In this document: piece after piece, positions 51,260 through 60,653 of the stretch | How the letters are laid out: every line of letters begins with the position of its first letter | Numbering within the stretch: position 1 is the first letter of the stretch | From: Desulfobacterales bacterium | Lineage (GTDB): Bacteria > Desulfobacterota > Desulfobacteria > Desulfobacterales > JAAELO01 | Direction: 5' to 3' | DNA length: 64,000 bases | NCBI GenBank assembly: GCA_024226555.1 | Contig: JAAELO010000047.1 | Span: 1 to 64,000, forward strand | Translations under genes and position numbers: made by a program | The notes under the pieces: generated by a model | Told to the model about the DNA's origin: nothing | What the model saw: the letters and a program-made list of their open reading frames with translations, nothing else | The model's database searches: none

Positions 51260-53977
51260 ATGGACAATATAAATAACAGAATTAAGTATTTCAGGGATTG
51301 CTACAGATCCGATAATCGGGATATGGTGTTGAACGATTTCTTTAGTCTTGATAATACCCATCTCGAAAATAAAGAGGAACTAATAAACGGTTCCATGGTT
51401 CGGATACCCTGTAATGTTCCTGAAACGCTAAAAGCAACAAAGCTCTACAGTAAAGAGAAAGACCTTATATATTGTTCTCTTTTTATAGTTGGCAAGATGT
51501 TCTCGAAGAACAACAGGCTAATAAAGATTTGTGCTCCTCTTCTTTTCTATCCTGCTACTTTGGAGCAAGATGGTGAGTTCATATACCTTGCAATAGACAA
51601 ATCTAAAAGAAGGTTTAACTTCTCAATAGTAAATGCGATAAAAGATGAGCAGGATGAAAACAGCTCTATTTACGATGAAATTACAGATTGCTTTACTTCT
51701 GAAGAGGTCGCAAATACTGAAATTGGACTTATTACATCCATTCTTGAAAAATATATTCCGGGTTTAAATACAGATTCTGTTCTGATGTTTCCTGAACTTG
51801 TTCCATTAGAAAAACTAAAAAAAATGCTTCAGCCATCTTCATTAAAGAAGCAGGTTAATTTTAAACTGATACCTGCATCAGGAGCTGGTCTTTTCAAAAA
51901 ATCTGTTGATACAATGGGTGTTTTAAATGAACTTAAGGAGATCTCTAAAAGGAGCTCTTTTTCAAAACCACTGGGTTCACTTATTGGGGATGAAGATTTT
52001 ACAGAAGGAGTATATGAAAAAGGAAGGGTTCCTTCAGTTCTTAATTTACCCCAGGAAAAAATTATAAGGGCTGCTACAAAATATCCCTTCAGCCTGATAG
52101 TCGGGCCTCCGGGCACAGGGAAATCCTATACAATAGCATCTCTTGCAGTTGAGCATATCAGTAAAGGGAAATCTGTTCTTATAGCCTCCAAAACTAATCA
52201 GACTGTTGATGTTATCTTCGATAAGATCGAGACCCAGTTAGGTCTTGATAATGTTATTGTTCGCGGCGGAAAAAGTAACCATTTAAAACAGTTAAAAAAC
52301 CACTTAAGAAATATTCTAAGTGGTATGAAGATAAGTAAAAGCTCATCAGAAACTGATATAACAAATATTAGAGAACTTGAATTAATTGATAAAAAAATTA
52401 ATAAACTTGAAGCGATTTTTCAGAAAAGAGTCGAAAAAGAGAGTGTTTGGGGGAATTTCTTTGCTGAAAATGGTGATTCAAACGGTTTTTTTAAATCACT
52501 ACGTAAGAAATATATCTCTTTCAGAATGAAAAAACTAAGGCCTTTATGGGAGATAATTGAAAGGCTTGAAAATAGTCTAAATGCTGAAAATTCAAAAACA
52601 GTTGAATATATTCAGAACAAATATGAAGAAACAATAAAAGCTACCTTAACAACCAGAAGAGAGGATCTGAAAAAGTTTCTCCAGGGCATAAGTGCAAGAT
52701 TAGGAATTAAGCAGGAGGAGTTATTCAGAGACACAGATTTTAAAGTAATACTTTCTGCTTTCCCGGTTTGGCTTGTAAAACTATCTGATATCTACAAAGT
52801 TCTGCCATTAAAAGAGGAGCTTTTTGATCTTGCAATCATTGATGAATCTACCCAGTGTGATATTGCGACGATAATACCTGTTCTGATGCGTGCTAAAAAT
52901 GTTGTTTTTGCAGGAGACCCGAACCAGTTAAGGCATGTCTCTTTTCTTTCCAGGAGCAGACAAAAAAGCCTTATTGAAAAATATGGACTTCCATCAGATA
53001 TGATGGAGTTTTTCAATTACCGGGACAAAAGCATACTGGATATCGTTTTTGATAAAACAAAAGATCAAAATCAGGTAGTATTTTTGAACGAACATTATAG
53101 AAGCACTCCCGAGATTATATCTTTCAGCAATAAAACTTTTTATAACGATGCAATAAGAGTTATGACAAGTAAACCCAATATACCAGAGAAAGAGGGCGTT
53201 TTTCTTCTAAAGTGCGATGGTATAAGGGATGAAAAGGGTTATAATGAAATTGAGGCTGGTCTTATTCTTGATAAGGTAAGTGAACTTTTTAATGAGCAAA
53301 AGAGTTTAAAGAAAGGGGTGTGCGAAAGCATTGGAATTCTTTCACCCTTTAGAAGTCAGGTTGATTATTTGATGAAAGAGGTCAGCACAAGATTCAGTTA
53401 TGATCAAATCGAAAAACATAATCTTATGGTGGCCACAGCCTACGGCTTTCAGGGAGAAGAAAGAGATGTTATGTTTTTATCATTTGTACTTGATGAAAAA
53501 AGCCATAACTCTGCATTCATCCACATAAATAAAAGAGATGTTTTTAATGTATCTATTACAAGGGGCAGATCCATACAATATGTTTGTACTTCTTTAAATC
53601 CTGATTCATTAAAACAGAATTCAATTTTAAGATTGTATCTTGATAGTATTAAAGAAAATAATAGTGATGGAACTAAACTTAATGCAGTTGTTGATAATTT
53701 CTCTAAAGAGGTGGAAAAAGAACTGCAAAAATTTAATGTACAAACCTATACAGCTTATCCCGTTGCAGGTCTTGAGATAGATGTTATAATTCAGTCCGGT
53801 AATAAAACATTTGGTATTGATCTTATCGGATATCCCGGAGAGTTTGAAAACGCATTTTCCCTCGATAGATATAAAATGCTTAAAAGAGCAGGTCTAAGAA
53901 CTTTTCCTTTGCCATATGTTAATTGGGTTCTGGACAGGGACAGATGTATAGACGAAATTAAAAATCTGATGCTCTAA
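51260..53977 (+). CDS. SF1 helicase (UPF1/AAA_11-AAA_12 type) with C-terminal nuclease-like domain
   Basis: About 905 residues. N-terminal 230 residues of unknown fold. Walker A is VGPPGTGKSYT at about 284; a coiled insertion lies at about 375-480; Walker B is LAIIDESTQCD; motif III is VFAGDPNQL; motif IV is LNEHYRS; motif V is VATAYGFQGEERD; motif VI is FNVSITRGRS. The last 100 residues (VAGLEIDVIIQSGN, then FGIDLIGYPGEFENAF) look like a restriction-nuclease-type fold of the kind fused to such helicases, but the expected catalytic Lys after GID is absent. Chosen start is ATG at 51260, with GGAG 4 bases before. Confidence 0.9.
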   Translation: MDNINNRIKYFRDCYRSDNRDMVLNDFFSLDNTHLENKEELINGSMVRIPCNVPETLKATKLYSKEKDLIYCSLFIVGKMFSKNNRLIKICAPLLFYPATLEQDGEFIYLAIDKSKRRFNFSIVNAIKDEQDENSSIYDEITDCFTSEEVANTEIGLITSILEKYIPGLNTDSVLMFPELVPLEKLKKMLQPSSLKKQVNFKLIPASGAGLFKKSVDTMGVLNELKEISKRSSFSKPLGSLIGDEDFTEGVYEKGRVPSVLNLPQEKIIRAATKYPFSLIVGPPGTGKSYTIASLAVEHISKGKSVLIASKTNQTVDVIFDKIETQLGLDNVIVRGGKSNHLKQLKNHLRNILSGMKISKSSSETDITNIRELELIDKKINKLEAIFQKRVEKESVWGNFFAENGDSNGFFKSLRKKYISFRMKKLRPLWEIIERLENSLNAENSKTVEYIQNKYEETIKATLTTRREDLKKFLQGISARLGIKQEELFRDTDFKVILSAFPVWLVKLSDIYKVLPLKEELFDLAIIDESTQCDIATIIPVLMRAKNVVFAGDPNQLRHVSFLSRSRQKSLIEKYGLPSDMMEFFNYRDKSILDIVFDKTKDQNQVVFLNEHYRSTPEIISFSNKTFYNDAIRVMTSKPNIPEKEGVFLLKCDGIRDEKGYNEIEAGLILDKVSELFNEQKSLKKGVCESIGILSPFRSQVDYLMKEVSTRFSYDQIEKHNLMVATAYGFQGEERDVMFLSFVLDEKSHNSAFIHINKRDVFNVSITRGRSIQYVCTSLNPDSLKQNSILRLYLDSIKENNSDGTKLNAVVDNFSKEVEKELQKFNVQTYTAYPVAGLEIDVIIQSGNKTFGIDLIGYPGEFENAFSLDRYKMLKRAGLRTFPLPYVNWVLDRDRCIDEIKNLML

Positions 53978-54040
53978 TTTATAGCTTACATTCATACTAA
54001 TCAATGGAATTAATTTGATTTAATGATATAATTAAATATT

Positions 54041-54171
54041 GGGAACCTCTAACAATTAGAATTTTGATTGAAGTACAAGGCATTTAGAAAAAATAACGAG
54101 GCGATTTTACAACAGTTTTCTTTTTCTAATAACACAGTAATTCGATCAAAAAGCAGTTTTTAGAGATTCCC
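54041..54171 (+). mobile_element. GGGAACC-family MITE
   Basis: 131-bp copy with exact TATT duplications (54037-54040 and 54172-54175). The right edge of the ATP-grasp/helicase pair. Confidence 0.93.
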
Positions 54172-54210
54172 TATTTTTCATTATTAGTAACTTTTAAAAA
54201 AGTGAAAGCT

Positions 54211-55101
54211 ATGAAACCCATCTATCTGAGAACTGATTTAAAAACTATAGGTGCAAAAAAAAAGAAACTTTTCGCAATGCTTGAGAGCTGTTCTATTTGC
54301 CCAAGAAAGTGTGGTGTAAACAGGCTTAAAGATGAGAAAAGTTTCTGTGGGATAGGCATTGATACTATTGTTGCAAGTTATCAGAAGCATTTTGGCGAAG
54401 AAGCTCCTCTTGTGGGGAGAAATGGTTCGGGAACAATATTCATGTCAGGATGCAATCTACTATGCAGTTTTTGCCAGAACTACGACATAAGTCACCATAT
54501 TGCCGGAGTAAGAACAAGTCATAAACTTCTTTCAGACATGATGATAAAGCTTCAGAATTCAGGATGTCACAATATAAATTTTGTAACACCAACACATGTA
54601 GTTCACAATATTGTTGCAGCTGTGGAAATTGCTATAGAAAAAGGGCTTAATATCCCTCTTGTTTATAACTCAAGTGGATATGATAGTATTGAAACCATTA
54701 AAATTCTTGATGGCATAATAGATATCTATATGCCGGATTTTAAGTTTATGAATTCGAAAACTGCTGAAGATACCTGTGATGCTTCTGATTATCCGGAAAT
54801 TGCATTAAATGCAATTAAAGAGATGCAAAGGCAGGTTGGTGATCTTGTCGTAAGCGATGAAGGAATAGCAGAAAAAGGTCTTATAATCAGACACCTTGTT
54901 ATGCCAAATGATGTTTGCGATACAAAGGCGGTCATGGAAAAAATAGCAGATGAGATATCATTGAAAACTTTTATAAACGTAATGGCCCAGTACAGGCCTC
55001 TTCACAAAGCATCTGGCAACAATTTAATATCAAAGGCAATTAATAGTGAAGAGTTTTCTGAAGCTTTAGCAATTGCAAAGAAAGTGGGGCTAAAAGTCTA
55101 A
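54211..55101 (+). CDS. radical SAM protein, PflX-like (PFL-activase-related)
   Basis: About 296 residues. N-terminal cysteine region CSICPRKCGVNRLKDEKSFCGIG, then the radical SAM motif SGCNLLCSFCQNYDISH (Cx3Cx2C, about residue 84-91), and YMPDFKFMNS further on, as in PflX/YloQ-type relatives of pyruvate formate-lyase activase. No glycyl-radical enzyme is nearby, so its partner is unknown. ATG at 54211 is preferred to the GTG at 54202. A MITE separates it from the helicase. Confidence 0.85.
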   Translation: MKPIYLRTDLKTIGAKKKKLFAMLESCSICPRKCGVNRLKDEKSFCGIGIDTIVASYQKHFGEEAPLVGRNGSGTIFMSGCNLLCSFCQNYDISHHIAGVRTSHKLLSDMMIKLQNSGCHNINFVTPTHVVHNIVAAVEIAIEKGLNIPLVYNSSGYDSIETIKILDGIIDIYMPDFKFMNSKTAEDTCDASDYPEIALNAIKEMQRQVGDLVVSDEGIAEKGLIIRHLVMPNDVCDTKAVMEKIADEISLKTFINVMAQYRPLHKASGNNLISKAINSEEFSEALAIAKKVGLKV

Positions 55102-55126
55102 AATAAGTCGGGATCTATTAACTAAT

Positions 55127-55255
55127 GGGAACCTCTAATAATTAGAATTTTTGATGAAAAACAAGGCATAACAAAAAACAACGAATTGATTTTACTACAG
55201 TTTTTTTTTGTTATAACGATGTGTTTCGCAAAAAGATCAGTTAGTAGAGATTCCC
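55127..55255 (+). mobile_element. GGGAACC-family MITE
   Basis: 129-bp copy with exact TAAT duplications (55123-55126 and 55256-55259). It ends 16 bp before the next start codon; the RBS AAGGAT lies just beyond the duplication. Confidence 0.95.
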
Positions 55256-55271
55256 TAATAAGGATAATTGA

Positions 55272-56255
55272 ATGAAAAAAACATTTCGTTTTACACTGAT
55301 CTTCGCACTGTTTTATACTTTAACTCAACTCCTGTTTATAAACTCTATACTGGCAAAAAACCGTAAACTTAATATTGCAATGCTTCTCTGGAGGGGTGAA
55401 ACGTTAGCTGAAACAGGATTTAAAGATGGACTAAAGGAATTGGGATATAAAACACAATATACCATTTTTAATGCGAAGCAGAGTAGACCAAATATGGCTC
55501 GTATTCTAAGAGTTGATCTGTTTCCTTCTCTTAAGAGATATGATTATGTATATTCTTTTGGTACTACAACTTCCAAAATGACCAGAACATTAATTAATAA
55601 TAGAATTCCTCATATATTCAATATTGTAACAGCTCCGTTAGAATCTGGAATTGTAAAAAGTATGAAATCATCGGAAGAAAAAGTAAGTGGTGTCAGTCAC
55701 AGGATTTCACTTCTATTACAGATGAAAGCTGCTTTAAAAATTAAGAGATTTAAAAAAGTTGGTTTTTTTTTCAATCCAAGAGAGAAAAATTCGGATATAA
55801 TCTGGAAAAAACTTCAAAACATTTCAAAGGTTATGAATTTTGATATTGTAATTTTCCCATGTCCACCAGGAACAAACAGGGTTATGAAATTTTTGAAGCA
55901 GATAGTTAACAAAAATGTCGTGGTAGATATGGTTTATCTTCCCCTGGATAGTTTTATAGTTTCAAATGCCTCATTAATAGGTAAACAATTAAGAATTGCT
56001 AAAATTATGAGCATGGGTGCTCAAAAAGAATATATTGATAGTGGTGCTTTGTTAGGAATAACTCCTGATTATTATCAATTGGGAAAAGCAGCTTCGAAAA
56101 TATTGGACAGACATCAGCATGGAGAAAAGCTTGGTCGTATTCCCATACAAACAGTACAAAAGCCTAAACTGTTGATTAATGAAAAAACCAGAAAATTACT
56201 TAATATTAAAATTCCTGACAAGTTATTGAAGGGAGCTACAATCATTGATAAATAG
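55272..56255 (+). CDS. ABC transporter substrate-binding protein (TrpX/ABC_sub_bind type)
   Basis: 327 residues with a signal peptide (MKKTFRFTLIFALFYTLTQ). The pattern LNIAMLLWRGETLAETGFKDGLKELG, then YVYSFGTTTSKMTRTL, IPHIFNIVTAPLESGIV, and the ending GRIPIQTVQKPKLLINEKT fit the ABC_sub_bind (PF04392-like) family of periplasmic binding proteins. No permease or ATPase gene is adjacent, so it is an orphan binding protein like the others in this window. Ligand unknown. Confidence 0.85.
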   Translation: MKKTFRFTLIFALFYTLTQLLFINSILAKNRKLNIAMLLWRGETLAETGFKDGLKELGYKTQYTIFNAKQSRPNMARILRVDLFPSLKRYDYVYSFGTTTSKMTRTLINNRIPHIFNIVTAPLESGIVKSMKSSEEKVSGVSHRISLLLQMKAALKIKRFKKVGFFFNPREKNSDIIWKKLQNISKVMNFDIVIFPCPPGTNRVMKFLKQIVNKNVVVDMVYLPLDSFIVSNASLIGKQLRIAKIMSMGAQKEYIDSGALLGITPDYYQLGKAASKILDRHQHGEKLGRIPIQTVQKPKLLINEKTRKLLNIKIPDKLLKGATIIDK

Positions 56256-56259
56256 TATT

Positions 56260-56928
56260 TCAAAGTCCGTTTCTTAAAGAAAACTTTAAATATTTTATTG
56301 TTCTACCTTCTAAAACATATCTTTTCTCGTAGGTCGTCTGTATTTTTAAAAGATCATTTTTAATCAGATCAGATCTATATAGATCATTAGTTGATTCAAT
56401 AAGAGTTGCGTGTTCTTTTACCGTCTCAAGGGAAAAATTATATAAAATATCACAATCTGTTTTCAGATGAATAACACCATCATCTTTTAAAATATGTCTG
56501 TAAACATCTAAAAATCTTTCTGAAGTAAGCCTTTTATTTCCATTCTTTAAACCAGGATGTGGGTCTGGAAATGGTATCCATATCTCATCAAAGAGGTTCT
56601 CCGGGAAAAAAGTATCGATATGTTCAACCTGAATTCTATAAAACCTGATATTCTGTAAATTTAGTTCCTTAGCCTTTCTTGAACCAATTATCAGGCGTTC
56701 CCCTTTGATATCAACGCCTATGAAATTTTTCTCAGGAAACAGATCAACCATTCCAAGAGAGTATTCACCACGGGCGCAACCCAATTCGAGAATATTTTTT
56801 TCAGATGTTTTAAAAATACCATTGTATTCAGAACTCAATGTGAGAGGATTACCTGATTTTACACTAACTTCGGTAATGATATCGGTGTTTGATGCTTCAT
56901 TATGTCTTTTATTTCTCTTTCTTCCCAT
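56260..56928 (-). CDS. trmB: tRNA (guanine-N7-)-methyltransferase
   Basis: About 222 residues. LELGCARGEYSLGMVDLFPEK (SAM motif I), FIGVDIKGERLI, FDEIWIPFPDPHPGLKNGNKRLTS (family signature FPDP) and GVIHLKTDCDILYNF identify TrmB, which makes m7G46 in tRNA. The frame extends upstream to 57063, but that extension runs through a MITE-like remnant (57014-57047); the ATG at 56928 (MGRKRNKRHNE) gives the normal N-terminus. It converges on the ABC binding gene (end to end, 4 bp). Confidence 0.9.
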   Translation of the reverse strand: MGRKRNKRHNEASNTDIITEVSVKSGNPLTLSSEYNGIFKTSEKNILELGCARGEYSLGMVDLFPEKNFIGVDIKGERLIIGSRKAKELNLQNIRFYRIQVEHIDTFFPENLFDEIWIPFPDPHPGLKNGNKRLTSERFLDVYRHILKDDGVIHLKTDCDILYNFSLETVKEHATLIESTNDLYRSDLIKNDLLKIQTTYEKRYVLEGRTIKYLKFSLRNGL

Positions 56929-57013
56929 CCGGCGAAAATGCCACGAACTTTGAAAAAAATCAATGCAAAATTTAATATTATGTTCTTGGATCTGATGTTT
57001 ATAAAAATTAATA

Positions 57014-57047
57014 GGGAATCTACACCTAAAGACAGGAGTTGGTTCCC
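57014..57047. repeat. 34-bp internally deleted GGGAACC-type element
   Basis: GGGAATC at the left and TGGTTCCC at the right, within AATA/TATT flanks that extend the inverted repeat. The family interior is absent. It lies just upstream of trmB. Confidence 0.45.
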
Positions 57048-57102
57048 TATTACTATTAAACAAATTTAACAGAATTTCTTTATTACATTAAGGACTGACA
57101 AA

Positions 57103-57546
57103 CTATGCAACCTTTTCTCTACTACGTACCTGAATTTCCTGATACGCATTTGTAAGCCTACTGGCAAAAACATTGCCAATTCTTCTTAAAACTGCCAGGC
57201 CAAAATCGGGATGTTTATTAAAAATTCTGTTCAATTTTTCCTTATCAATTCTAAATAGTTCTGAATCGACATCACATACTGCAGATGCTGTATAGATCCC
57301 ATTTTCAACCATACTTGACCAGCCAATAACCTCCCCTGGTTGAGAGAGTTTGTAAATCATATCAATACTCTCATCAATTACAAGATTTACTGACCCCTTG
57401 CGAAGAATATAGAGAGAATCAGCCCTTTCATTAATTCTAAACAAGACTTTACCCTTAATAAATGCCCCATCTATACAAATCTCAGCGATCTGTTTAACTA
57501 CACCAAAATCAAGCCCTTTAAAAAGATTTATCTCCTGAACTATCAT
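57103..57546 (-). CDS. cyclic-nucleotide-binding-domain protein (CRP-type sensor domain only)
   Basis: About 147 residues. A single cNMP-binding beta-roll: FKGLDFGVVKQIAEIC, GKVLFRINERADSLYILRKGSVNLV, and the phosphate-cassette region QPGEVIGWSSMVENGIYTASAVC (GE present; the usual Arg is replaced by S/A), then a C-terminal helix with KLNRIFNKHPDFGLAVLRRIG. No helix-turn-helix is present, so it is not a complete CRP-type regulator. ATG at 57546 is chosen (RBS AAAGGATGG). Probably a nucleotide-responsive partner protein; target unknown. Confidence 0.8.
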   Translation of the reverse strand: MIVQEINLFKGLDFGVVKQIAEICIDGAFIKGKVLFRINERADSLYILRKGSVNLVIDESIDMIYKLSQPGEVIGWSSMVENGIYTASAVCDVDSELFRIDKEKLNRIFNKHPDFGLAVLRRIGNVFASRLTNAYQEIQVRSREKVA

Positions 57547-57795
57547 TTTGCACCATCCTTTCAATAAATTTTTTCTTGGTTATGATAAAGCATGTATGAC
57601 ATAAGAGTATAGAAGGCAGACCATCATAAAACAGTTTGAAAAGAATTGTTAAAGCACAGATATCAGAAGCAGTACATTTTAACTTCGGATGTGAGATGTT
57701 CTGTTAGTAGTGAAATTTATATAATTTTATCAGATTTTTTGAGTAATTTCAATCCAAAGCAAGCAACATTAAAATAATAATATTAAGGAGTTACC

Positions 57796-58447
57796 ATGCA
57801 GAATAAAAAAAATAATTCAGAGACGGATAAAAATTTTGCAGCAGTATGTGGTCTGAATTGTGAGGCATGTACCCTATATATTGGTACAACAGAAGATCCC
57901 GATAGACTTAAGGGAACCTCTAATAACTGATCTTTTTGCGAAACACATCGTTATAACAAAAAAAAACTGTAGTAAAATCAATTCGTTGTTTTTTGTTATG
58001 CCTTGTTTTTCATCAAAAATTCTAATTATTAGAGGTTCCCTTAAGGAGATTGCCAAAAGATTTAAACTCCCAATCGAGGAGATGAAATGTTACGGTTGCA
58101 GATCAGATAAAAGAGGTCAATATTGCAAAGCATGTAAAATGTATGCCTGCGCTGTTGAAAAAGGAATTAATTTTTGTAGTGAATGCGATGAGTATCCATG
58201 CAGTGATATTAAACAGTTTCAATCTGAAAGACCTCACAGAATAGAACTTTGGGATAGCCTTTCAAGGATTAAAGAAGTTGGATATAAGAGCTGGTTAAAA
58301 GAAAACAGAGAAAACTATAAATGCCCTGAATGCAAGGTTATCAACTCAGCATATGATCTCAAATGTAGAAAATGTGGTGAAGAACCAAGCTGTGGTTATG
58401 TGTTAAAACATAAAGATGCGATTGTTGAGGTTTTGAAAAATCTATAA
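57796..58447 (+). pseudogene. DUF3795 (Cys-rich) gene interrupted by a MITE
   Basis: The 5' part (57796-57911, RBS AAGGAG) encodes 39 residues ending CGLNCEACTLYIGTTEDPDR, then LK. The 3' part (58045-58447) continues EIAKRFKLPIEEMKCYGCRS and so on, with many Cys pairs (CKACKMYAC, CSECDEYPC) and a C-terminal zinc-ribbon-like CPECKV...CRKCGEEPSC. Between them lies a 129-bp element with TTAA on both sides. Removing the element and one TTAA joins the parts in one frame (CTT AAG GAG). As it stands, translation ends at a TGA inside the element after 44 residues, so the gene is inactive. Confidence 0.93.
57912..58040 (-). mobile_element. GGGAACC-family MITE inserted in a gene
   Basis: 129-bp copy in reverse orientation, exact TTAA duplications (57908-57911 and 58041-58044), nearly perfect terminal inverted repeats. 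It is the best evidence in this window that the family moved recently, because the target gene is otherwise intact. Confidence 0.97.
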
Positions 58448-58458
58448 TAAAGGATAAA

Positions 58459-58484
58459 GAGGTGAGAATACTTATTCTCACCTC
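58459..58484. terminator. hairpin between convergent genes
   Basis: GAGGTGAGAAT/ATTCTCACCTC, a perfect 11-bp stem with a 4-nt loop, without a marked T run. Shared by the DUF3795 gene and the convergent hydrolase gene. Confidence 0.7.
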
Positions 58485-58497
58485 ATGGATCTACTTA

Positions 58498-59607
58498 TTA
58501 GTATAGATAATCAGCAAAAAAGGATAGTGTATCTTCAATCACTTTATTACGAATAATGTCTTTTTCCATAAACAGTTCATGCATGGAGTCATTTAGATAG
58601 TATTTAGTCTCACAACTTCCACCTGCATTGTTCATATCAATTTCCACATCGGTATAAACTTCTGTATCTACAATTTTATCATCTTCAGCCACCAGAATAA
58701 GCATTGGTGTTTTCATCAAAGCAACATTTTCAGGATCTCTTGCAACTCTTGAATCTTTCATTGATTCATAGACAAAGTTAAAAGCATGTCCATTAACGTC
58801 CAGTTCATTACAATTTTCCTGCCTGATATCATTCCAACTTGTCCAACGTTCAGGGCTGTTTGTAACTTCATTGTTTTTAAATTTTGCTGGAATCAAAAAT
58901 TTATTTGTTGCTCCAATGGATTCACCGAAGTATGATTCTCCAGCAGCATATAACTTACCTAATCCCAGCTTAACAGCTGTTTTAGCTATTTTATAGGCGA
59001 CTTCATCTTCCAAATCACCTGTCCAGGGTTTTAACATTGGAGAAGACATTACAGCAGCATCAAAGGTATCAGGATTTTTTTGCATATAACGAAAAGTTAT
59101 GCAACCACCAAGTGAGTGGGAAATCAAAAGAAGTTTTGGAGGATTGTCAGCTTTTACTATAGTCTCTATAAACACAGAAAAATCAGTTACATAGTCGTCA
59201 AAATCTTTAACATAATCTTTATAGTGATTAAAAAGCATTCTCTCTGAATAACCCTGACCTCTCACATCCATAAGAAAAACATCATAACCTTTCTCTCTGA
59301 AAATTTTTAGATCATAAACAAGTTCAGCATATTTACGATATGACTCTGTATCACCATGTTGAATTACTAAAGCTCCACGATATGCATTATCAGATGAGTT
59401 CTTATTAAGCCTGTCATATTTTACATATGCAATTTTAATATCATCAACCCCTGTGAATGATCCAAAATAACCGCTTAAATAATCAGGCTTAACCAGATTA
59501 TTATATTGATCCTGGTAATCACCTTCTGATACTGCAAGACCAGATGCCGGAATACCTATAAGCAAAATTAAAGCTGCTAAAACATAAACAAAAAAATTGT
59601 GTTTCAT
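58498..59607 (-). CDS. secreted alpha/beta hydrolase, monoglyceride lipase/lysophospholipase-like
   Basis: 369 residues with a signal peptide (MKHNFFVYVLAALILLIGIPASG region). Alpha/beta-hydrolase features: oxyanion strand GALVIQHGDTES, DVRGQGYSERM, nucleophile elbow LLISHSLGGC (Ser), acid in MLILVAEDDKIVD and His in DSMHELFMEKD. It fits the serine aminopeptidase S33 / lysophospholipase L2-like group, acting on lipids outside the cytoplasm. RBS GGGGGAAA precedes the ATG. Exact substrate not determinable. Confidence 0.87.
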   Translation of the reverse strand: MKHNFFVYVLAALILLIGIPASGLAVSEGDYQDQYNNLVKPDYLSGYFGSFTGVDDIKIAYVKYDRLNKNSSDNAYRGALVIQHGDTESYRKYAELVYDLKIFREKGYDVFLMDVRGQGYSERMLFNHYKDYVKDFDDYVTDFSVFIETIVKADNPPKLLLISHSLGGCITFRYMQKNPDTFDAAVMSSPMLKPWTGDLEDEVAYKIAKTAVKLGLGKLYAAGESYFGESIGATNKFLIPAKFKNNEVTNSPERWTSWNDIRQENCNELDVNGHAFNFVYESMKDSRVARDPENVALMKTPMLILVAEDDKIVDTEVYTDVEIDMNNAGGSCETKYYLNDSMHELFMEKDIIRNKVIEDTLSFFADYLY

Positions 59608-59864
59608 CTTTCCCCCTTAAAGATTAGTCATTAAACTAACATCAATCCGATACTATGTATGCAAGACATTGCAAAATCAGTGTATAGATAGCCTTGTAAA
59701 AATATTATTTAAAAACAATAATAATTTCTCACGAATATGTATACCGTCACTATTATGTATGCAATTTTAAATTGTACTTATCAGAGATTTTAATACTGGT
59801 AAACACATTAGTTAAAAAATTATATTTAAGCATTAATCATATGCATTAAATCATTTCATTTTTT

Positions 59865-60653
59865 TTATAATACATCTATTTTTTGAAAAAAATCTTTAAC
59901 CACCTTGTTTACTACATTATAATTTTCCCATGCCGGGAAAGCACCAGCTGAAGAAATTATTTTTTTTATTGAATATGGAAGATCCCCTTCTAATTTATCA
60001 GCAGCTCTTTTAAAATCCGGCATGTCATTTTCTCCATTGTAAACCAGTACTGGTTTCTCAATCCGTGCAAGATTATCTGCAACATTTGTTACCTCTTTTG
60101 GAATTGTTTCACATAACCATGGTAACCCCTGAAATTTTAAATTCTCATATTCAGTTACACGACATTTTTCGTATTTGTTAATATATGAAAACCAATCAGC
60201 ATTTTTATACCAATCTGTAATTGCCACATCCACCCCATTTTTTTGAACAATGGTCTTGGCCTTCTCTAAAAGTTCTGAAACCCTTGGCATTGAATAACCT
60301 GGGAGAAAAGTCCCTTCTAAAACAAGCGATTCAATTAACGTAGGATATCTGAGTGATAACACAAGGCCAATTGCTGAACCCGTATGTGTACCCCAATAGT
60401 TAGTTCTTGCAATTTCTGCTTCTTTTAGAGAAGAAAAAATATCATCTGCGTACTCTTCAATGCCAAAAGGTCCGCTTTTGATCTCTGATTTTCCGTGACC
60501 TCTTAAATCCAACAGGAAAATATTAAAATTCTTCTTAAACTCTTCAATCTGTTTTGAGAAATATTTGTGATTATGTGAAAAACCATGAATCATTGTTAAC
60601 CAGGGTTTCTCTTTTGAGGTTTCAATTTTTTTATAAAAGATTCTATTATTCAT
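59865..60653 (-). CDS. alpha/beta hydrolase-fold protein with His at the nucleophile elbow
   Basis: 262 residues, no signal peptide. MIHGFSHNHKYFSKQ (oxyanion region), FLLDLRGHGKSEI, and the elbow reads WGTHTGSAIGL, so the usual GxSxG Ser position is His (GTHTG). The acid is in VLVYNGENDMPDF. A subgroup of the fold is known to carry GxHTG, but its chemistry is not assigned here. The ATG and an SD-like AAGGGA directly upstream come from a GGGAACC-type terminus (60651-60664), so the present start region is mobile-element-derived. Confidence 0.75.
   Translation of the reverse strand: MNNRIFYKKIETSKEKPWLTMIHGFSHNHKYFSKQIEEFKKNFNIFLLDLRGHGKSEIKSGPFGIEEYADDIFSSLKEAEIARTNYWGTHTGSAIGLVLSLRYPTLIESLVLEGTFLPGYSMPRVSELLEKAKTIVQKNGVDVAITDWYKNADWFSYINKYEKCRVTEYENLKFQGLPWLCETIPKEVTNVADNLARIEKPVLVYNGENDMPDFKRAADKLEGDLPYSIKKIISSAGAFPAWENYNVVNKVVKDFFQKIDVL

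Noticed and set aside
57103-57546. CRP/FNR transcription factor
   Set aside because: The C-terminal helix-turn-helix is absent; only the nucleotide-binding domain is present.
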